A stretch of 32,213 nt of DNA, from assembly GCA_031281585.1 (NCBI GenBank), contig JAITFE010000007.1, positions 1-32,213 of the forward strand, written 5' to 3'. The notes under the pieces were generated by a model. The model was not told the DNA's origin. It worked only from the letters and a program-made list of their open reading frames with translations, and searched no databases. This DNA comes from Bifidobacteriaceae bacterium (GTDB taxonomy: Bacteria > Actinomycetota > Actinomycetes > Actinomycetales > WQXJ01). The translations under genes were made by a program, and so were the position numbers. Below, piece by piece: positions 14,102-22,327 of this stretch. Within the stretch, counting starts at the first letter, position 1. Every line of letters begins with the position of its first letter.

Positions 14102-15214
14102 GTGAGCGTGGAACGCTTGGACCTGCCCCTCGCCTCGCCGCTCGTCGGCCCGGGCGCTTCCCTGGCGGAGTTGACCACGTTCCGGATCGGGGGCCGGCCC
14201 GGCCGGCTGGTCGACTGCCACACTGAGGCCGACCTGACTGAGGCCGTGCGGGAGGCGGACGTGGCCGGGGAGGCGCTGCTCGTCATCGGCGGCGGTTCCA
14301 ATCTGTTGGCGGCGGAGGACCCTGGCGGCCTGACCGTGGTGCGGGACCGGCGCGGCGACGTGCGGGCGGAAGAGGAAGGCGGGCGCGTCCTGGTGACGGC
14401 CGCGGCGGGCGTGGCGTGGGACGCGCTGGTCGAATGGGCGGTCGGGCGGGGCTGGACGGGGCTGGAGGCGCTGTCCGGGATTCCCGGCTCCGTTGGCGCC
14501 GCGCCGGTGCAAAACATTGGGGCGTACGGCGCGGAGGTCGGCCAAGCCATCGAGTCGGTGCGGGCTCTTGACCGGCTGGCCGGCAAGATTGTGCGGCTGG
14601 GGGCGGCGGAACTGGGCTTTTCCTACCGCGACTCCGCCCTCAAGCGCTCCCTGGGCCGAATGGCCGGCCCAACGCCGCGTTGGGTGGTGTTGGACGTGAC
14701 TTTCGGCATCGACGCGGGGACCAATGCGGGCGCGGCGGCTGTGCGACACGACCAACTCGCGGCCGCTTTGGGCGTGCGGGTCGGGGAGGCAGCCGAACTG
14801 GCGGCGGTCCGCCGAGCCGTGCTGTCGATCCGGCGGGGCAAAGGCATGGTTCTTGACCCAGCCGACCACGACACCTGGTCGGCGGGCTCGTTCTTCACGA
14901 ATCCGCTGGTCAGCGCGGTCGTGGCGGGCGAACTTCCCCCGGCGGCGCCACGTTTCCCGGCCGAGGGCGGCCTGGTCAAGCTCTCCGCGGCGTGGCTGAT
15001 CTCCAACAGCGGGGTGGGGCGCGGCGAAGGCGTGCGGGCGGGGGCGCGCGCCACGACGTCCTCCAAACACGTGTTGGCCTTGACCAACCGAGGCGGCGCC
15101 ACCAGCGCTGACGTGCTGGAACTGGCCGACTGGATCGCGGCCCGCGTGGCGGACCGCTTCGGCGTCCGGCTGACCCCCGAACCGGTCATTGTGCCCCCCG
15201 CCGGGCCCCGCTGA
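14102..15214 (+). CDS. murB: UDP-N-acetylmuramate dehydrogenase (MurB)
   Basis: NADPH- and FAD-dependent reduction of UDP-GlcNAc-enolpyruvate to UDP-MurNAc, a committed step of peptidoglycan synthesis in the cytosol. The 370-residue protein starts at GTG 14102. FAD-binding motifs are visible: TTFRIGGRPGRLVD, VIGGGSNLLAAEDPGG and SGIPGSVGAAPVQNIGAYGA. FSYRDSALKR follows, then the catalytic Ser in SAGSFFTNPLVS, and the C-terminal substrate segment SAAWLISNSGVGRGEGVRAG ending at a conserved Glu in TPEPVIVPP. It is separated from the hadB-like gene by 137 nt, so it may have its own promoter. Confidence 0.95.
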   Translation: MSVERLDLPLASPLVGPGASLAELTTFRIGGRPGRLVDCHTEADLTEAVREADVAGEALLVIGGGSNLLAAEDPGGLTVVRDRRGDVRAEEEGGRVLVTAAAGVAWDALVEWAVGRGWTGLEALSGIPGSVGAAPVQNIGAYGAEVGQAIESVRALDRLAGKIVRLGAAELGFSYRDSALKRSLGRMAGPTPRWVVLDVTFGIDAGTNAGAAAVRHDQLAAALGVRVGEAAELAAVRRAVLSIRRGKGMVLDPADHDTWSAGSFFTNPLVSAVVAGELPPAAPRFPAEGGLVKLSAAWLISNSGVGRGEGVRAGARATTSSKHVLALTNRGGATSADVLELADWIAARVADRFGVRLTPEPVIVPPAGPR

Positions 15215-15262
15215 CCGCGCCAACCCGCCGGGCACCGCCGGGCCGGCGATTTGCTACGACCT

Positions 15263-15440
15263 GGGGACACACCCGACGCACGGCGCCACACATGGGGACG
15301 GTGATTTGTTTGAATACTGGGGACACACCTGCCGGTCCTGCGGTAACTGATTGCGCTGGTAGCCGCCCGGTCGGGGCAGACGTCTGTCCCCACCATTCAA
15401 AGAAGTCACCGTCCCCGGTTTGAAGGATGGGGACAGATGT
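15263..15440. repeat. REP-like cluster of GGGGAC palindromes
   Basis: Non-coding DNA between murB and add contains GGGGACACACC at 15263 and 15319, and GGGGACAGATGT at 15429. A 22-nt inverted repeat with 20 matches has arms at 15294-15315 (GGGGACGGTGA start) and 15395-15416 (CACCGTCCCC end). A near-palindrome centred on CAGACGTCTG lies at 15373-15390. The repeated GGGGAC heads facing one another resemble REP/BIME-type elements mobilised by Y1-type REP transposases. That mechanism is inference; no transposase is in the window. Confidence 0.65.
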
Positions 15441-15447
15441 GGGCGGA

Positions 15448-16479
15448 TCAGGTGGGGCACAGCCAGGCGCCTATGCCGGCCAGCAGGGACTGTTTTGTGG
15501 CGGGGGTCGCGCGGGACGCCTGGACGGAGGCGCTCGCCAGCCCGGCCAACTCGGCGTCGGTGAAGCCGTGGACCTCGCGCAGCATCCGGTATTGGTCAAC
15601 CAGCCGGGAGCCGAAGATGAGCGGGTCGTCCGCGGAGAGCGTGACCTGGGCCCCCGTCGCCAGGATGGACCGGATCGGGACGGCGGCCGCGTCGGGGTAG
15701 ACGCCCAGGGCCACATTCGACAGCGGGCACAGTTCGAGCGCGACCCCCGACTCGGCGAGTTCCCGCAGCAGCGCGGGGTTCTCCACCGCCCGCACGCCGT
15801 GGCCCAGCCGGTCGGGTTTGAGCGCCCGCGCCAATTGGCGGACGTGGTCCGCGCCCAACAACTCGCCTCCGTGCGGCACGGACGCCAACCCCGCCGCCCG
15901 CGTGATCGCGAAGGCCGGCGCGAATTCGTCCGTGTCGCCCCGGCGTTCGTCGTTTGAGAGCCCGAATCCCACCACCTCGCCCGGACCGTCGCCCGCGTGG
16001 CGCGCGGCCAGCCGCGCCAGTGTGCGCGCCTCCAGCGGATGGCGCAGCCGGGACGCCGCCACCACCAGCGCGACCTCGACGCCCGTGCGCGCGGACGCGG
16101 CCCGAGCCTCGTCCATGACGATCTCCAGCGCCGGTGTGATCCCGCCCACATTGGGGCCGTACGTGGTCGGATCGATTTGGAGTTCCAACCGGCCCGAGCC
16201 CTCCGCCGCGTCGTCCTCCACCGCCTCCCGCACCACCCGCCGCATGGCCGCCTCGTCGGTCACGACTTTGCGCGCCGAGTCGTAGAGCCGCTGGAACCGG
16301 AACCAGCCGCGTTCGTCCGGGGACAGCCTCAACGTGGCCCGGTCGGTCAGGCCGCGCGAGATCCGAATGCCCCGATCGGCCGCCAACTCATTCAGCGTGG
16401 CGAGCCGCATAGAACCCGTGAAGTGCAAGTGCAGATGGGCTTTCGGCAATTTGGCGAGGTCACGCACGCGTCGCCCCAT
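15448..16479 (-). CDS. add: Adenosine deaminase
   Basis: Zn-dependent deamination of (deoxy)adenosine to (deoxy)inosine in purine salvage. The 343-residue TIM-barrel protein shows the metal and catalytic residues in order: KAHLHLHFTGSM (two His), GLASVPHGGELL (His and the following acid region), KPDRLGHGVRAV (catalytic His), and VTLSADDPLIFG (metal Asp and neighbour). Length is typical. The ATG at 16479 lies just before the palindromic array at 16535-16815, which therefore occupies its promoter-proximal region. Found in the same block as aspC in related genomes. It complements deoD at 267-983 in salvage. Confidence 0.94.
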   Translation of the reverse strand: MGRRVRDLAKLPKAHLHLHFTGSMRLATLNELAADRGIRISRGLTDRATLRLSPDERGWFRFQRLYDSARKVVTDEAAMRRVVREAVEDDAAEGSGRLELQIDPTTYGPNVGGITPALEIVMDEARAASARTGVEVALVVAASRLRHPLEARTLARLAARHAGDGPGEVVGFGLSNDERRGDTDEFAPAFAITRAAGLASVPHGGELLGADHVRQLARALKPDRLGHGVRAVENPALLRELAESGVALELCPLSNVALGVYPDAAAVPIRSILATGAQVTLSADDPLIFGSRLVDQYRMLREVHGFTDAELAGLASASVQASRATPATKQSLLAGIGAWLCPT

Positions 16480-16534
16480 CCTCGCCCGCCCGCCGAGCGC
16501 GCGCCGAGCGTCGCCGCCGGGCCAGACCGCTCGT

Positions 16535-16815
16535 CGACACCACCCGGCCGGTGGTGTCGTTCGCGGGTGCCTTGCCGCCGATGCCGTCCGCCCGCCCCCC
16601 GGCGTTTCCCCAGGTCATGGGGTTACCCCGGTTCCGGCCGTGGCCTGGCGGGCACCGCTCGTCGACACCACCCGGCCGGTGGTGTCGTTCGCGGGTGCCT
16701 TGCCGCCGATGCCGTCCGCCCGTCCCCCGGCGTTTCCCCAGGTCACCGGGTTCCCCCGGTTCCGGCCGCCGCTTGGGGGGCACCCCTCATCGACACCACC
16801 TAGGCGGTGGTGTCG
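16535..16815. repeat. Palindromic repeat array, 128-bp period (array 1)
   Basis: Three copies of a 10-bp stem (CGACACCACC and GGTGGTGTCG) with a 5-nt loop start at 16535, 16663 and 16791, exactly 128 bp apart. The loops are CGGCC, CGGCC and TAGGC. The two intervals are nearly identical (TTCGCGGGTGCCTTGCCG, then CCGATGCCGTCCGCCCG, then CGGCGTTTCCCCAGGTCA, then GGTTCCGGCCG). A partial interval precedes the first copy. Since 128 is not a multiple of three, a coding repeat is excluded. The array sits in the 631-nt gap between the starts of add and the end of aspC. The same element recurs at 31378-31797. Confidence 0.9.
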
Positions 16816-16856
16816 TTCGCGGGTGTTGGGCGCAGATTGGGGCCAGAAATGGATGT

Positions 16857-16916
16857 GGGTCGGGAGGCGCCTCCCCCGTGGCGCCTCCCGACCCCTCGGG
16901 ATACCCCAATCCCGAG
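16857..16916. terminator. Two adjacent strong hairpins
   Basis: A perfect 15-bp stem (arms 16857-16871 and 16880-16894, with GGCGCC next to an 8-nt loop) is directly followed by a perfect 8-bp stem, CTCGGGAT (16895-16902) and ATCCCGAG (16909-16916), with a 6-nt loop. They lie about 200 nt downstream of aspC on the minus strand and beside array 1. They may terminate aspC transcription. 16917-17110 contains no gene I can support. Confidence 0.55.
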
Positions 16917-17110
16917 TGGCTGGCCGGCAGGCCCGCGGTGTCAACGAGCGGCCGACCATACCGCCAAAGCTCAGGGCGGCACCTCTAGTAGAACCGTTGC
17001 GCGCCGGAATAGCAAAACCACCATGAGTCGTCTCACGGTTTGGACAAAGCGGCCCGACCAGCGGGAACCGCGCCGCCCGCCTCACCGCCGCACAACCCCA
17101 AAGCGACAGG

Positions 17111-18334
17111 TCAGCGCGCCTCTCCCAGGAGGGCCTGAAGCCGCGCGACCCCTTGGGCCAAGTCTTCGTCGCCCAGCGCGCAGGACAACCGCAAAAAGCC
17201 GGACGGCCCGAACGCCTCGCCCGGCACCACGGCCACCTGGGCCTCGTCCAGGATCAGCGACGCCAGTTGCGCGGACGTCATGGGGCGCGCCCCCCTGATG
17301 GTCTTGCCGAGCAACCCCTGAACGGACGGGTAGGCGTAAAACGCGCCGGACGGCATCGGGCAATAGACGCCCTCGATCTCCCGCAACATGCCGACCATGG
17401 TGCGCCGGCGCCGGTCGAACGCCTCGCGCATCTCCAGCGCGACGTCGAGCGGCCCGCTGACCGCCGCCAACGCGGCCCGTTGCGAGACGTTCGCCACGTT
17501 CGAGGTCAAGTGGGATTGCAGATTGGTGGCCGCTTTGACCACGTCCGGCGGCCCGATCAGCCAGCCGACCCGCCACCCGGTCATGGCGTAGGTCTTGGCG
17601 ACCCCGTTCAGAATGACCGCCTGGTCGGCCAGTTCCGGCACCGCCGTGACGATCGAGGTGAAGGGGACGCCGTCGTAGACCAGGTGCTCGTAGATCTCGT
17701 CGGTCACAACCCACACGCCGTTGTCCAGCGCCCAGCGGCCGATCGCCTCAGTTTCCGATGCCGTGTACACCGCCCCCGTTGGATTCGACGGGGAGACGAA
17801 CACCAACAGTTTGGTGCGGTCGGTCTTGGCCCGGTCCAATTGCTCCACGGTCACCTTGTATTCGGCTTCCGGCCCGGCGAACACGGGCACGGGCACGCCG
17901 CCGGCGAGTTTGATCGCCTCCGGGTAGGTGGTCCAGTAGGGGGCCGGCAACAGCGCCTCGTCGCCCGGGTCCAGCAAGGTGGCGAACGCCTGGTAGACCG
18001 CCTGCTTGCCGCCGTTGGTGACCAGCACCTGGCTCCATTCGACGGCGTGGGCCGAATCCCGCATGGTCTTGTCGGCGATGGCGTGCCGGAGTTCCGGCAG
18101 CCCCGCCGCCGGGGTGTAACGGTGATTGGCGGGGTTGCGGGACGCGGCGATTGCGGCTTCCACAATGTAGTCCGCCGTGGGGAAATCCGGCTCTCCGGCC
18201 CCGAAGCCGATCACCGGCTTGCCTTCGGCTTTGAGCGCCTTCGCCTTGGCGTCCACGGCCAGGGTGGCGGACGGCTCGATGGCGGCGATGCGGCGTGAGA
18301 TGCGTGTGCGCGGTTTGGTCACGGTTTCAATCAT
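17111..18334 (-). CDS. aspC: Aspartate aminotransferase (class I, PLP-dependent)
   Basis: A 407-residue fold-type I aminotransferase converting aspartate and 2-oxoglutarate to oxaloacetate and glutamate. Features: [17 protein letters not shown] near the N-terminus, [12 protein letters not shown] (cofactor phosphate loop), [31 protein letters not shown] (Asn for the pyridine ring), [14 protein letters not shown] (Asp/Tyr), the PLP-lysine in [18 protein letters not shown], and substrate Arg in [12 protein letters not shown]. The frame is open upstream to 18703, across tRNA-Trp, so the ATG at 18334 ([20 protein letters not shown]) is the sensible start. A weak GTGGA precedes it. Specificity within the AspC/aromatic group is inferred from similarity and location. 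Confidence 0.92.
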   Translation of the reverse strand: MIETVTKPRTRISRRIAAIEPSATLAVDAKAKALKAEGKPVIGFGAGEPDFPTADYIVEAAIAASRNPANHRYTPAAGLPELRHAIADKTMRDSAHAVEWSQVLVTNGGKQAVYQAFATLLDPGDEALLPAPYWTTYPEAIKLAGGVPVPVFAGPEAEYKVTVEQLDRAKTDRTKLLVFVSPSNPTGAVYTASETEAIGRWALDNGVWVVTDEIYEHLVYDGVPFTSIVTAVPELADQAVILNGVAKTYAMTGWRVGWLIGPPDVVKAATNLQSHLTSNVANVSQRAALAAVSGPLDVALEMREAFDRRRRTMVGMLREIEGVYCPMPSGAFYAYPSVQGLLGKTIRGARPMTSAQLASLILDEAQVAVVPGEAFGPSGFLRLSCALGDEDLAQGVARLQALLGEAR

Positions 18335-18439
18335 TCCACGGCCGGGCGGGAGGGCTGCCCGGCGGAAGGCGTTGGTCCGATCCGGTACCGTTAATTGCGG
18401 CGCCGCTGACTCGGTTAGCCATCGGGGCCTCCCATCGCA

Positions 18440-18445
18440 TACACT
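18440..18445 (+). promoter_or_regulatory. -10 box upstream of tRNA-Trp
   Basis: TACACT, 16 nt before the mature tRNA-Trp 5' end. A TTAGCC lies 19 nt upstream as a poor -35. It would drive tRNA-Trp and probably secE-nusG. Confidence 0.4.
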
Positions 18446-18461
18446 GGGCGGCTGGCGTTCT

Positions 18462-18534
18462 AGGGCAGTGGCGCAATTGGTAGCGCACCGGTCTCCAAAA
18501 CCGGCGGTTGTGGGTTCGAGTCCCGCCTGCCCTG
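18462..18534 (+). tRNA. trnW: tRNA-Trp (anticodon CCA)
   Basis: A 73-nt cloverleaf. Acceptor arms AGGGCAG (18462-18468) and CTGCCCT (18527-18533) pair over 7 bp, with discriminator G at 18534. The D-arm is GCGCAATTGGTAGCGC, the anticodon arm ACCGGTCTCCAAAACCGGC with CCA anticodon, and the T-arm TGGGTTCGAGTCCCG. The 3' CCA is not encoded. It precedes secE by 62 nt, the usual actinobacterial arrangement. Confidence 0.97.
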
Positions 18535-18596
18535 CGGATTCACGGCCGGACCAATGCGGACCTGCCAACTCAACACCAACGGACCGGAAGGAAATC

Positions 18597-18821
18597 ATGG
18601 CTAAAGCTGCGGGGGCAACCGAGACTCGGCTCGGCCCCATCGGCCGCCTGGTGCGATTCGTCCGCCAGGTGATCGCCGAACTGAAGAAGGTGGTGCGCCC
18701 CACCCGCCAGGAATTGATGACCTATTCCAGCGTTGTGGTGGTGTTCGTGTTGATCGTGATGGCGTTCATCTTCGGGGTCGACACCTTGATCGGCAAAGCC
18801 GTGATGGCGGTCTTCGGCTAG
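18597..18821 (+). CDS. secE: Preprotein translocase subunit SecE
   Basis: A 74-residue membrane protein of the SecYEG channel. A charged amphipathic helix ([20 protein letters not shown]), the conserved [19 protein letters not shown] hinge into the single transmembrane segment (about residues 42-66), and a short C-terminus are all visible. GGAAGG lies before the ATG at 18597. It sits between tRNA-Trp and nusG as in most bacteria, which supports the assignment of this short protein. Confidence 0.95.
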   Translation: MAKAAGATETRLGPIGRLVRFVRQVIAELKKVVRPTRQELMTYSSVVVVFVLIVMAFIFGVDTLIGKAVMAVFG

Positions 18822-18861
18822 CCCGGACCAGAAGAGAACGACAGAAGTAGAGGAACAAGAA

Positions 18862-19725
18862 GTGGTTGATCAAGAGGCTGGCGTCGAGTCGGCTGAACTG
18901 GCCCCAGCGGCCGAGCCGGCCGAACCCGCCGAGCCCACCCCTGACGACCAGGCGCTCGCAGAGGCCGCCGATCAGGCCGAGGACGTGGCCCAGGCCGCCG
19001 AAGAGGCCGTCCAAACCGGGGAGGACCCCGCCGACCAGGCGGAGGCCGCCGCCGATGCCGCAGACGCCGCCGAAGAGGCGACCCCAGCCCCGGAGGAGCC
19101 CGCCCCGCCCGCAGTCGATCCGTTGGACGAGTTGCGCAGGGACCTCGCCTCCAAGCCCGGCGACTGGTACGTGGTCCACTCCTACGCGGGCCAGGAGAAC
19201 CGGGTCAAGCACAACCTGGAAACGCGGGTCGTCTCCCTCAACCAGGAGGATTCGGTTTTCGAGGTCCATGTGCCCATGGAGGAAGTCACCGAGATCAAGA
19301 ACTCGCAGCCGAAGGTGGTCAAGCGGGTGCGCATCCCCGGTTACGTGCTGGTCCGGATGGACTTGAACGACGACTCGTGGGGCGCCGTCCGCCACACGCC
19401 CGGCGTGACCGGTTTTGTGGGCCACACCCACCAGCCGGTGCCGTTGACCTTGGACGAGGTCGTCTCCATGTTGGCCCCGGAGTTCAAGACGCCCGATGCC
19501 GTTGGGCCAGACGGCGCGCCCGTCCCGGCCGGCGGCGCCGCGGCTCCCGTCAGCGACTTCACGGTGGGCGAGAACGTCACCATCACCGATGGCCCGTTCG
19601 AGACCCTGGCCGCCACGATTTCGGAGATCAACACCAAGACCGGCAAGCTGAAAGTGTTGGTCTCCATCTTCGGCGGGGAAACCCCGGTCGAACTGAGCTT
19701 CAGCCAAGTGGCCAAACAACCGTAA
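18862..19725 (+). CDS. nusG: Transcription antitermination factor NusG
   Basis: Binds RNA polymerase and Rho or ribosomal S10, modulating elongation, termination and coupling. The 287-residue protein starts at GTG 18862 with GAGG upstream. Residues 1-95 are an Ala/Glu/Asp-rich acidic extension, typical of actinobacterial NusG. The NGN domain follows ([70 protein letters not shown]). After a linker the KOW domain reads [20 protein letters not shown] and ends SFSQVAKQP. The separation from secE is 40 nt, so they are probably one transcript. Confidence 0.96.
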   Translation: MVDQEAGVESAELAPAAEPAEPAEPTPDDQALAEAADQAEDVAQAAEEAVQTGEDPADQAEAAADAADAAEEATPAPEEPAPPAVDPLDELRRDLASKPGDWYVVHSYAGQENRVKHNLETRVVSLNQEDSVFEVHVPMEEVTEIKNSQPKVVKRVRIPGYVLVRMDLNDDSWGAVRHTPGVTGFVGHTHQPVPLTLDEVVSMLAPEFKTPDAVGPDGAPVPAGGAAAPVSDFTVGENVTITDGPFETLAATISEINTKTGKLKVLVSIFGGETPVELSFSQVAKQP

Positions 19726-19737
19726 GGCTGGAAACAC

Positions 19738-19790
19738 GCCCGGAGCGCCGGGCCTGGTTTAGCTGGTACTGGGCCGGACGGCATCGGGCA
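19738..19790 (+). other. nusG-rplK intergenic hairpin and dispersed motif
   Basis: GCCCGG (19738-19743) and CCGGGC (19748-19753) form a 6-bp stem just after nusG, a possible attenuator before the rplK-rplA unit. At 19774-19790 the 17-mer CCGGACGGCATCGGGCA is the reverse complement of the array module found at 2637, 16578, 26867 and elsewhere. The L1-binding autoregulatory site expected in this leader could not be identified. Confidence 0.4.
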
Positions 19791-19831
19791 AAAGATGAAT
19801 ACAAAACGAGGTAGCAAGAAAAGGACCCAAA

Positions 19832-20263
19832 ATGCCTCCTAGGAAGAAGGTCTCGGCCGTTCTGAAACTTCAGATCCAGGCCGGGCAAGCGAACCCGGCG
19901 CCGCCCATCGGCCCGGCTCTTGGCGCCCACGGCGTCAACATCATGGAGTTCTGCAAGGCTTACAACGCCGCGACGGAATCGCAGCGCGGCAACGTGGTGC
20001 CGGTGGAACTCACCGTTTACGAAGACCGGTCGTTCAGCTTTGTGCTGAAGACCTCGCCGGCGGCGGAGATGATCAAGAAGGCGGCGGGCCTGGACAAGGG
20101 CTCGGCGACTCCGCACACCGCCAAAGTCGGGTCGATCACCAGCGCGCAAGTGCGTGAGATCGCCCAGACCAAGATGCCGGACTTGAACGCGAACGACATT
20201 GACGGCGCGGCCAAGATCATTGCAGGCACCGCACGCTCCATGGGCGTGACGGTAACCGACTGA
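19832..20263 (+). CDS. rplK: 50S ribosomal protein L11
   Basis: A 143-residue ribosomal protein of the GTPase-associated centre, binding 23S rRNA with L10/L12 nearby. The N-terminal domain reads [20 protein letters not shown] then [20 protein letters not shown], the thiostrepton-region signature. The C-terminal rRNA-binding domain includes [20 protein letters not shown] and the end [19 protein letters not shown] lies 6 nt before the ATG. Length is normal. Confidence 0.98.
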   Translation: MPPRKKVSAVLKLQIQAGQANPAPPIGPALGAHGVNIMEFCKAYNAATESQRGNVVPVELTVYEDRSFSFVLKTSPAAEMIKKAAGLDKGSATPHTAKVGSITSAQVREIAQTKMPDLNANDIDGAAKIIAGTARSMGVTVTD

Positions 20264-20346
20264 ACCAAGCGAGTGGGAGGGCCGCGCTGGCCCGCACCAC
20301 GACTGCGACAAGTGACTGCTCAGAACAGCAAAGCAAAGGAAAGCAG

Positions 20347-21063
20347 ATGACTCAGCGCTCGAAGGAATACAAGAAGGCCGCCTTGTTGGTGGACAAAACC
20401 GAACACTATTCGCCGCTTGCGGCGGTCCGGTTGGCCAAGAAGGTCGCGACGACCAAGTTCGATCAAACGGTCGAAATCTCGTTGCGGCTCGGGGTTGACC
20501 CCCGCAAAGCCGATCAAATGGTTCGCGGCACCGTCAATCTGCCGCATGGCACCGGCAAGACCGCCAGGGTCCTGGTCTTCGCCGTGGGCGAAAGGGCGAA
20601 TCAGGCCATTGAGGCCGGCGCGGACGAGGTGGGCGGCGACGAATTGATCGAGAAGGTCGCGGGCGGCTACACCGATTTCGACGCGGCCGTGGCCACGCCG
20701 GACTTGATGGGCAAAGTCGGCCGGCTGGGCCGGATTCTCGGCCCGCGCGGTTTGATGCCGAACCCGAAGACGGGCACGGTCACAATGGACGTGGCCAAGG
20801 CCGTCACAGAAATCAAGGGCGGCAAGATCGAATTCCGGGTTGACCGGCACGCGAATCTTCACTTCATCATTGGCAAGGCCTCTTTCTCCGACAAGGACTT
20901 GGTTGAGAACTACGCGGCCGCGCTGGAGGAGGTCATTCGGTTGAAGCCGTCCACCTCCAAGGGCCGGTACCTGCTGAAGGGAACGCTGGCCACCACCATG
21001 GGGCCCGGGATTCCGCTCGACCTGACCAAGACCAGGAATCTGACGGCCGAGGAAAACGCGTAA
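20347..21063 (+). CDS. rplA: 50S ribosomal protein L1
   Basis: A 238-residue protein of the L1 stalk, which also commonly represses its own operon by binding the leader. Family blocks: [60 protein letters not shown], the signature [20 protein letters not shown], and [29 protein letters not shown] precedes the ATG. It follows rplK by 83 nt and a terminator lies 26 nt after the stop, so rplJ/rplL are not in this unit. Confidence 0.98.
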   Translation: MTQRSKEYKKAALLVDKTEHYSPLAAVRLAKKVATTKFDQTVEISLRLGVDPRKADQMVRGTVNLPHGTGKTARVLVFAVGERANQAIEAGADEVGGDELIEKVAGGYTDFDAAVATPDLMGKVGRLGRILGPRGLMPNPKTGTVTMDVAKAVTEIKGGKIEFRVDRHANLHFIIGKASFSDKDLVENYAAALEEVIRLKPSTSKGRYLLKGTLATTMGPGIPLDLTKTRNLTAEENA

Positions 21064-21088
21064 GCAGTTCGCCCCCGCAGTCGCGGCG

Positions 21089-21126
21089 GCCCGGATGGTC
21101 TTTACTCCTCCTTTTCCCATCCGGGC
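21089..21126 (+). terminator. Terminator after rplA
   Basis: GCCCGGATGG (21089-21098) and CCATCCGGGC (21117-21126) form a perfect 10-bp stem with an 18-nt pyrimidine-rich loop (CTTTACTCCTCCTTTTCC lies within it). It begins 26 nt after the rplA stop and marks the end of the ribosomal unit. Confidence 0.65.
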
Positions 21127-21256
21127 GGCCGCCCCTAGGGTGGCCGCGCCGCGTTTGACCGGCCCCGTCGACTTCACTTCGGCGGCGCCAATCGCGTAGC
21201 GTGGTACCCGACAAGTCCTCGTCAGCTTTTAGTCCCCAACTGGTAAGGCTTCGCTT

Positions 21257-22036
21257 GTGAATCCACCGATTTACGTCTTCTCTGTTCCGTGGTTGGCTTT
21301 TCTGCTGGCTCTGGCGGCCATCGGCGTCGCGCTGTACTTGGCCGGACGCCGTCTTGGCGATTCGGGCCGCCGCCGGCTTCTGGTTGGCGCCAGCGTGGCG
21401 AACCTGGTCTGCTTCGCCCTCTACATGGTGGGGTTGGTCACCCAGAGCGACTTCCCGGCGCACGTGGTGTACGACATGCCGCTGCAACTTTGCTCGCTGG
21501 TGACGTTCAGCCTGATCCCCGCGATCCTGGCGAAGATCAACTGGCTTCGCGGGTTCGTCTACTTCATCGGCTGCCTGGCGGGGTTCTTGGCGTTGTTCTC
21601 GCCCGCCACGGGGATTGAGGGGGTGGGCGTGTTCAGCCCGCTGTCGATCGGCTTCTTCGGGTCGCACGGCCTCAACGTGGTGATCGGAGCGTTGATCGCC
21701 GCTTTGGGGCTGTACCGGCCCAGCTACCGCGAGGCGTTCAAGACCCTGGGCTGCTTCGGCGTGCTGGTCGGGATCATGGCGCTGGTCAACTTCGGCGTCC
21801 GCGCCACTATCGCGGCCCAGGCCAATTACTTCTACTTCTTCGACCCGGAGGGCGCGGACATCCTGGTGGCCCTGCACAACCTGGTCGGTCTGCCCGTGCT
21901 CTACCTCTTCCCGGTCCTGCCGCTGCTGGTGGGGGCCCTGATGGCCCAGGCCGCGATCTACCGGGGCGGCTCGCGGTTGGCGGCGCGCCGCGCGGCGGCC
22001 CGCCTGCCGGGCCCGGGCGGCGCGGCCCGGGCCTGA
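21257..22036 (+). CDS. YwaF/TMEM164-like integral membrane protein
   Basis: A 259-residue protein starting at GTG 21257 (AAGG 9 nt upstream) with about seven transmembrane segments and short charged loops. Family-like landmarks are VVYDMPLQLCSLVTFSLIPA, with the polar MPLQLC within a membrane helix, FFGSHGLNVVIGALIAALGL with a membrane His, and DILVALHNLVGLPVLYLFPV near the C-terminus. The buried Cys and His residues are the conserved features of YwaF-type proteins, and the family has been related to acyltransferases. The basic C-terminal tail is Ala/Arg-rich. The biological role is not known. Confidence 0.72.
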   Translation: MNPPIYVFSVPWLAFLLALAAIGVALYLAGRRLGDSGRRRLLVGASVANLVCFALYMVGLVTQSDFPAHVVYDMPLQLCSLVTFSLIPAILAKINWLRGFVYFIGCLAGFLALFSPATGIEGVGVFSPLSIGFFGSHGLNVVIGALIAALGLYRPSYREAFKTLGCFGVLVGIMALVNFGVRATIAAQANYFYFFDPEGADILVALHNLVGLPVLYLFPVLPLLVGALMAQAAIYRGGSRLAARRAAARLPGPGGAARA

Positions 22037-22044
22037 CCGCCCTC

Positions 22045-22123
22045 CGGGCGCGCCCTCACGCGGATTCGCGGTCAACTGCTGCTGCTGTTCTTTGCCCCGC
22101 CTGCCGGGCGCGCCCTCACGCGG
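22045..22123 (+). repeat. Direct repeat, 19 bp, 60 bp apart
   Basis: CGGGCGCGCCCTCACGCGG occurs at 22045-22063 and again at 22105-22123. Each contains the palindrome GGGCGCGCCC. It lies directly after the YwaF-like stop, in the non-coding gap between convergent genes. Confidence 0.55.
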
Positions 22124-22233
22124 TGCCCGGCGCCCCCGGCCCGCTCTGGCCGGTTGGCACGGCCGGCCCGTAGTCGGCGGCGTCGTTAGCGGCGGCGAGA
22201 TCTTTCCGGCTCATCGCCCCTGAAGGCTAAGAC

Positions 22234-22260
22234 ACATTCGATGTAAGAAACATCGCATGT
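22234..22260. promoter_or_regulatory. Paired ACAT-N3-ATGT dyads (operator-like)
   Basis: ACATTCGATGT (22234-22244) and ACATCGCATGT (22250-22260) are each self-complementary at their ends and are also inverted copies of one another with one mismatch, separated by AAGAA. The patch is AT-rich against a GC-rich background. Neither flanking gene starts here, so the role is unknown. The rest of 22124-22327 holds no gene I can support. Confidence 0.45.
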
Positions 22261-22327
22261 ACGTTAGGTCGGCGACCCAGCCGCAAGCGGGTTGCCGCAC
22301 GCGGCCTGCCGGGCGGGAGGGCGCGGG

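Noticed and set aside
14623-15396. Long minus-strand frame over the 3' end of murB
   Set aside because: Antisense to conserved murB sequence, no domain, and it runs into the REP-like repeat region.
17346-17362. Insertion of the dispersed motif in aspC
   Set aside because: The 17-mer CCGGACGGCATCGGGCA is identical to the one at 19774, but here it encodes the conserved CPMPSGAFY segment of the aminotransferase without disrupting it. Coincidence through codon choice is the simpler reading.
18335-18703. N-terminal extension of the aminotransferase
   Set aside because: The open frame runs across the tRNA-Trp gene and the secE leader. The family N-terminus starts at the ATG at 18334.
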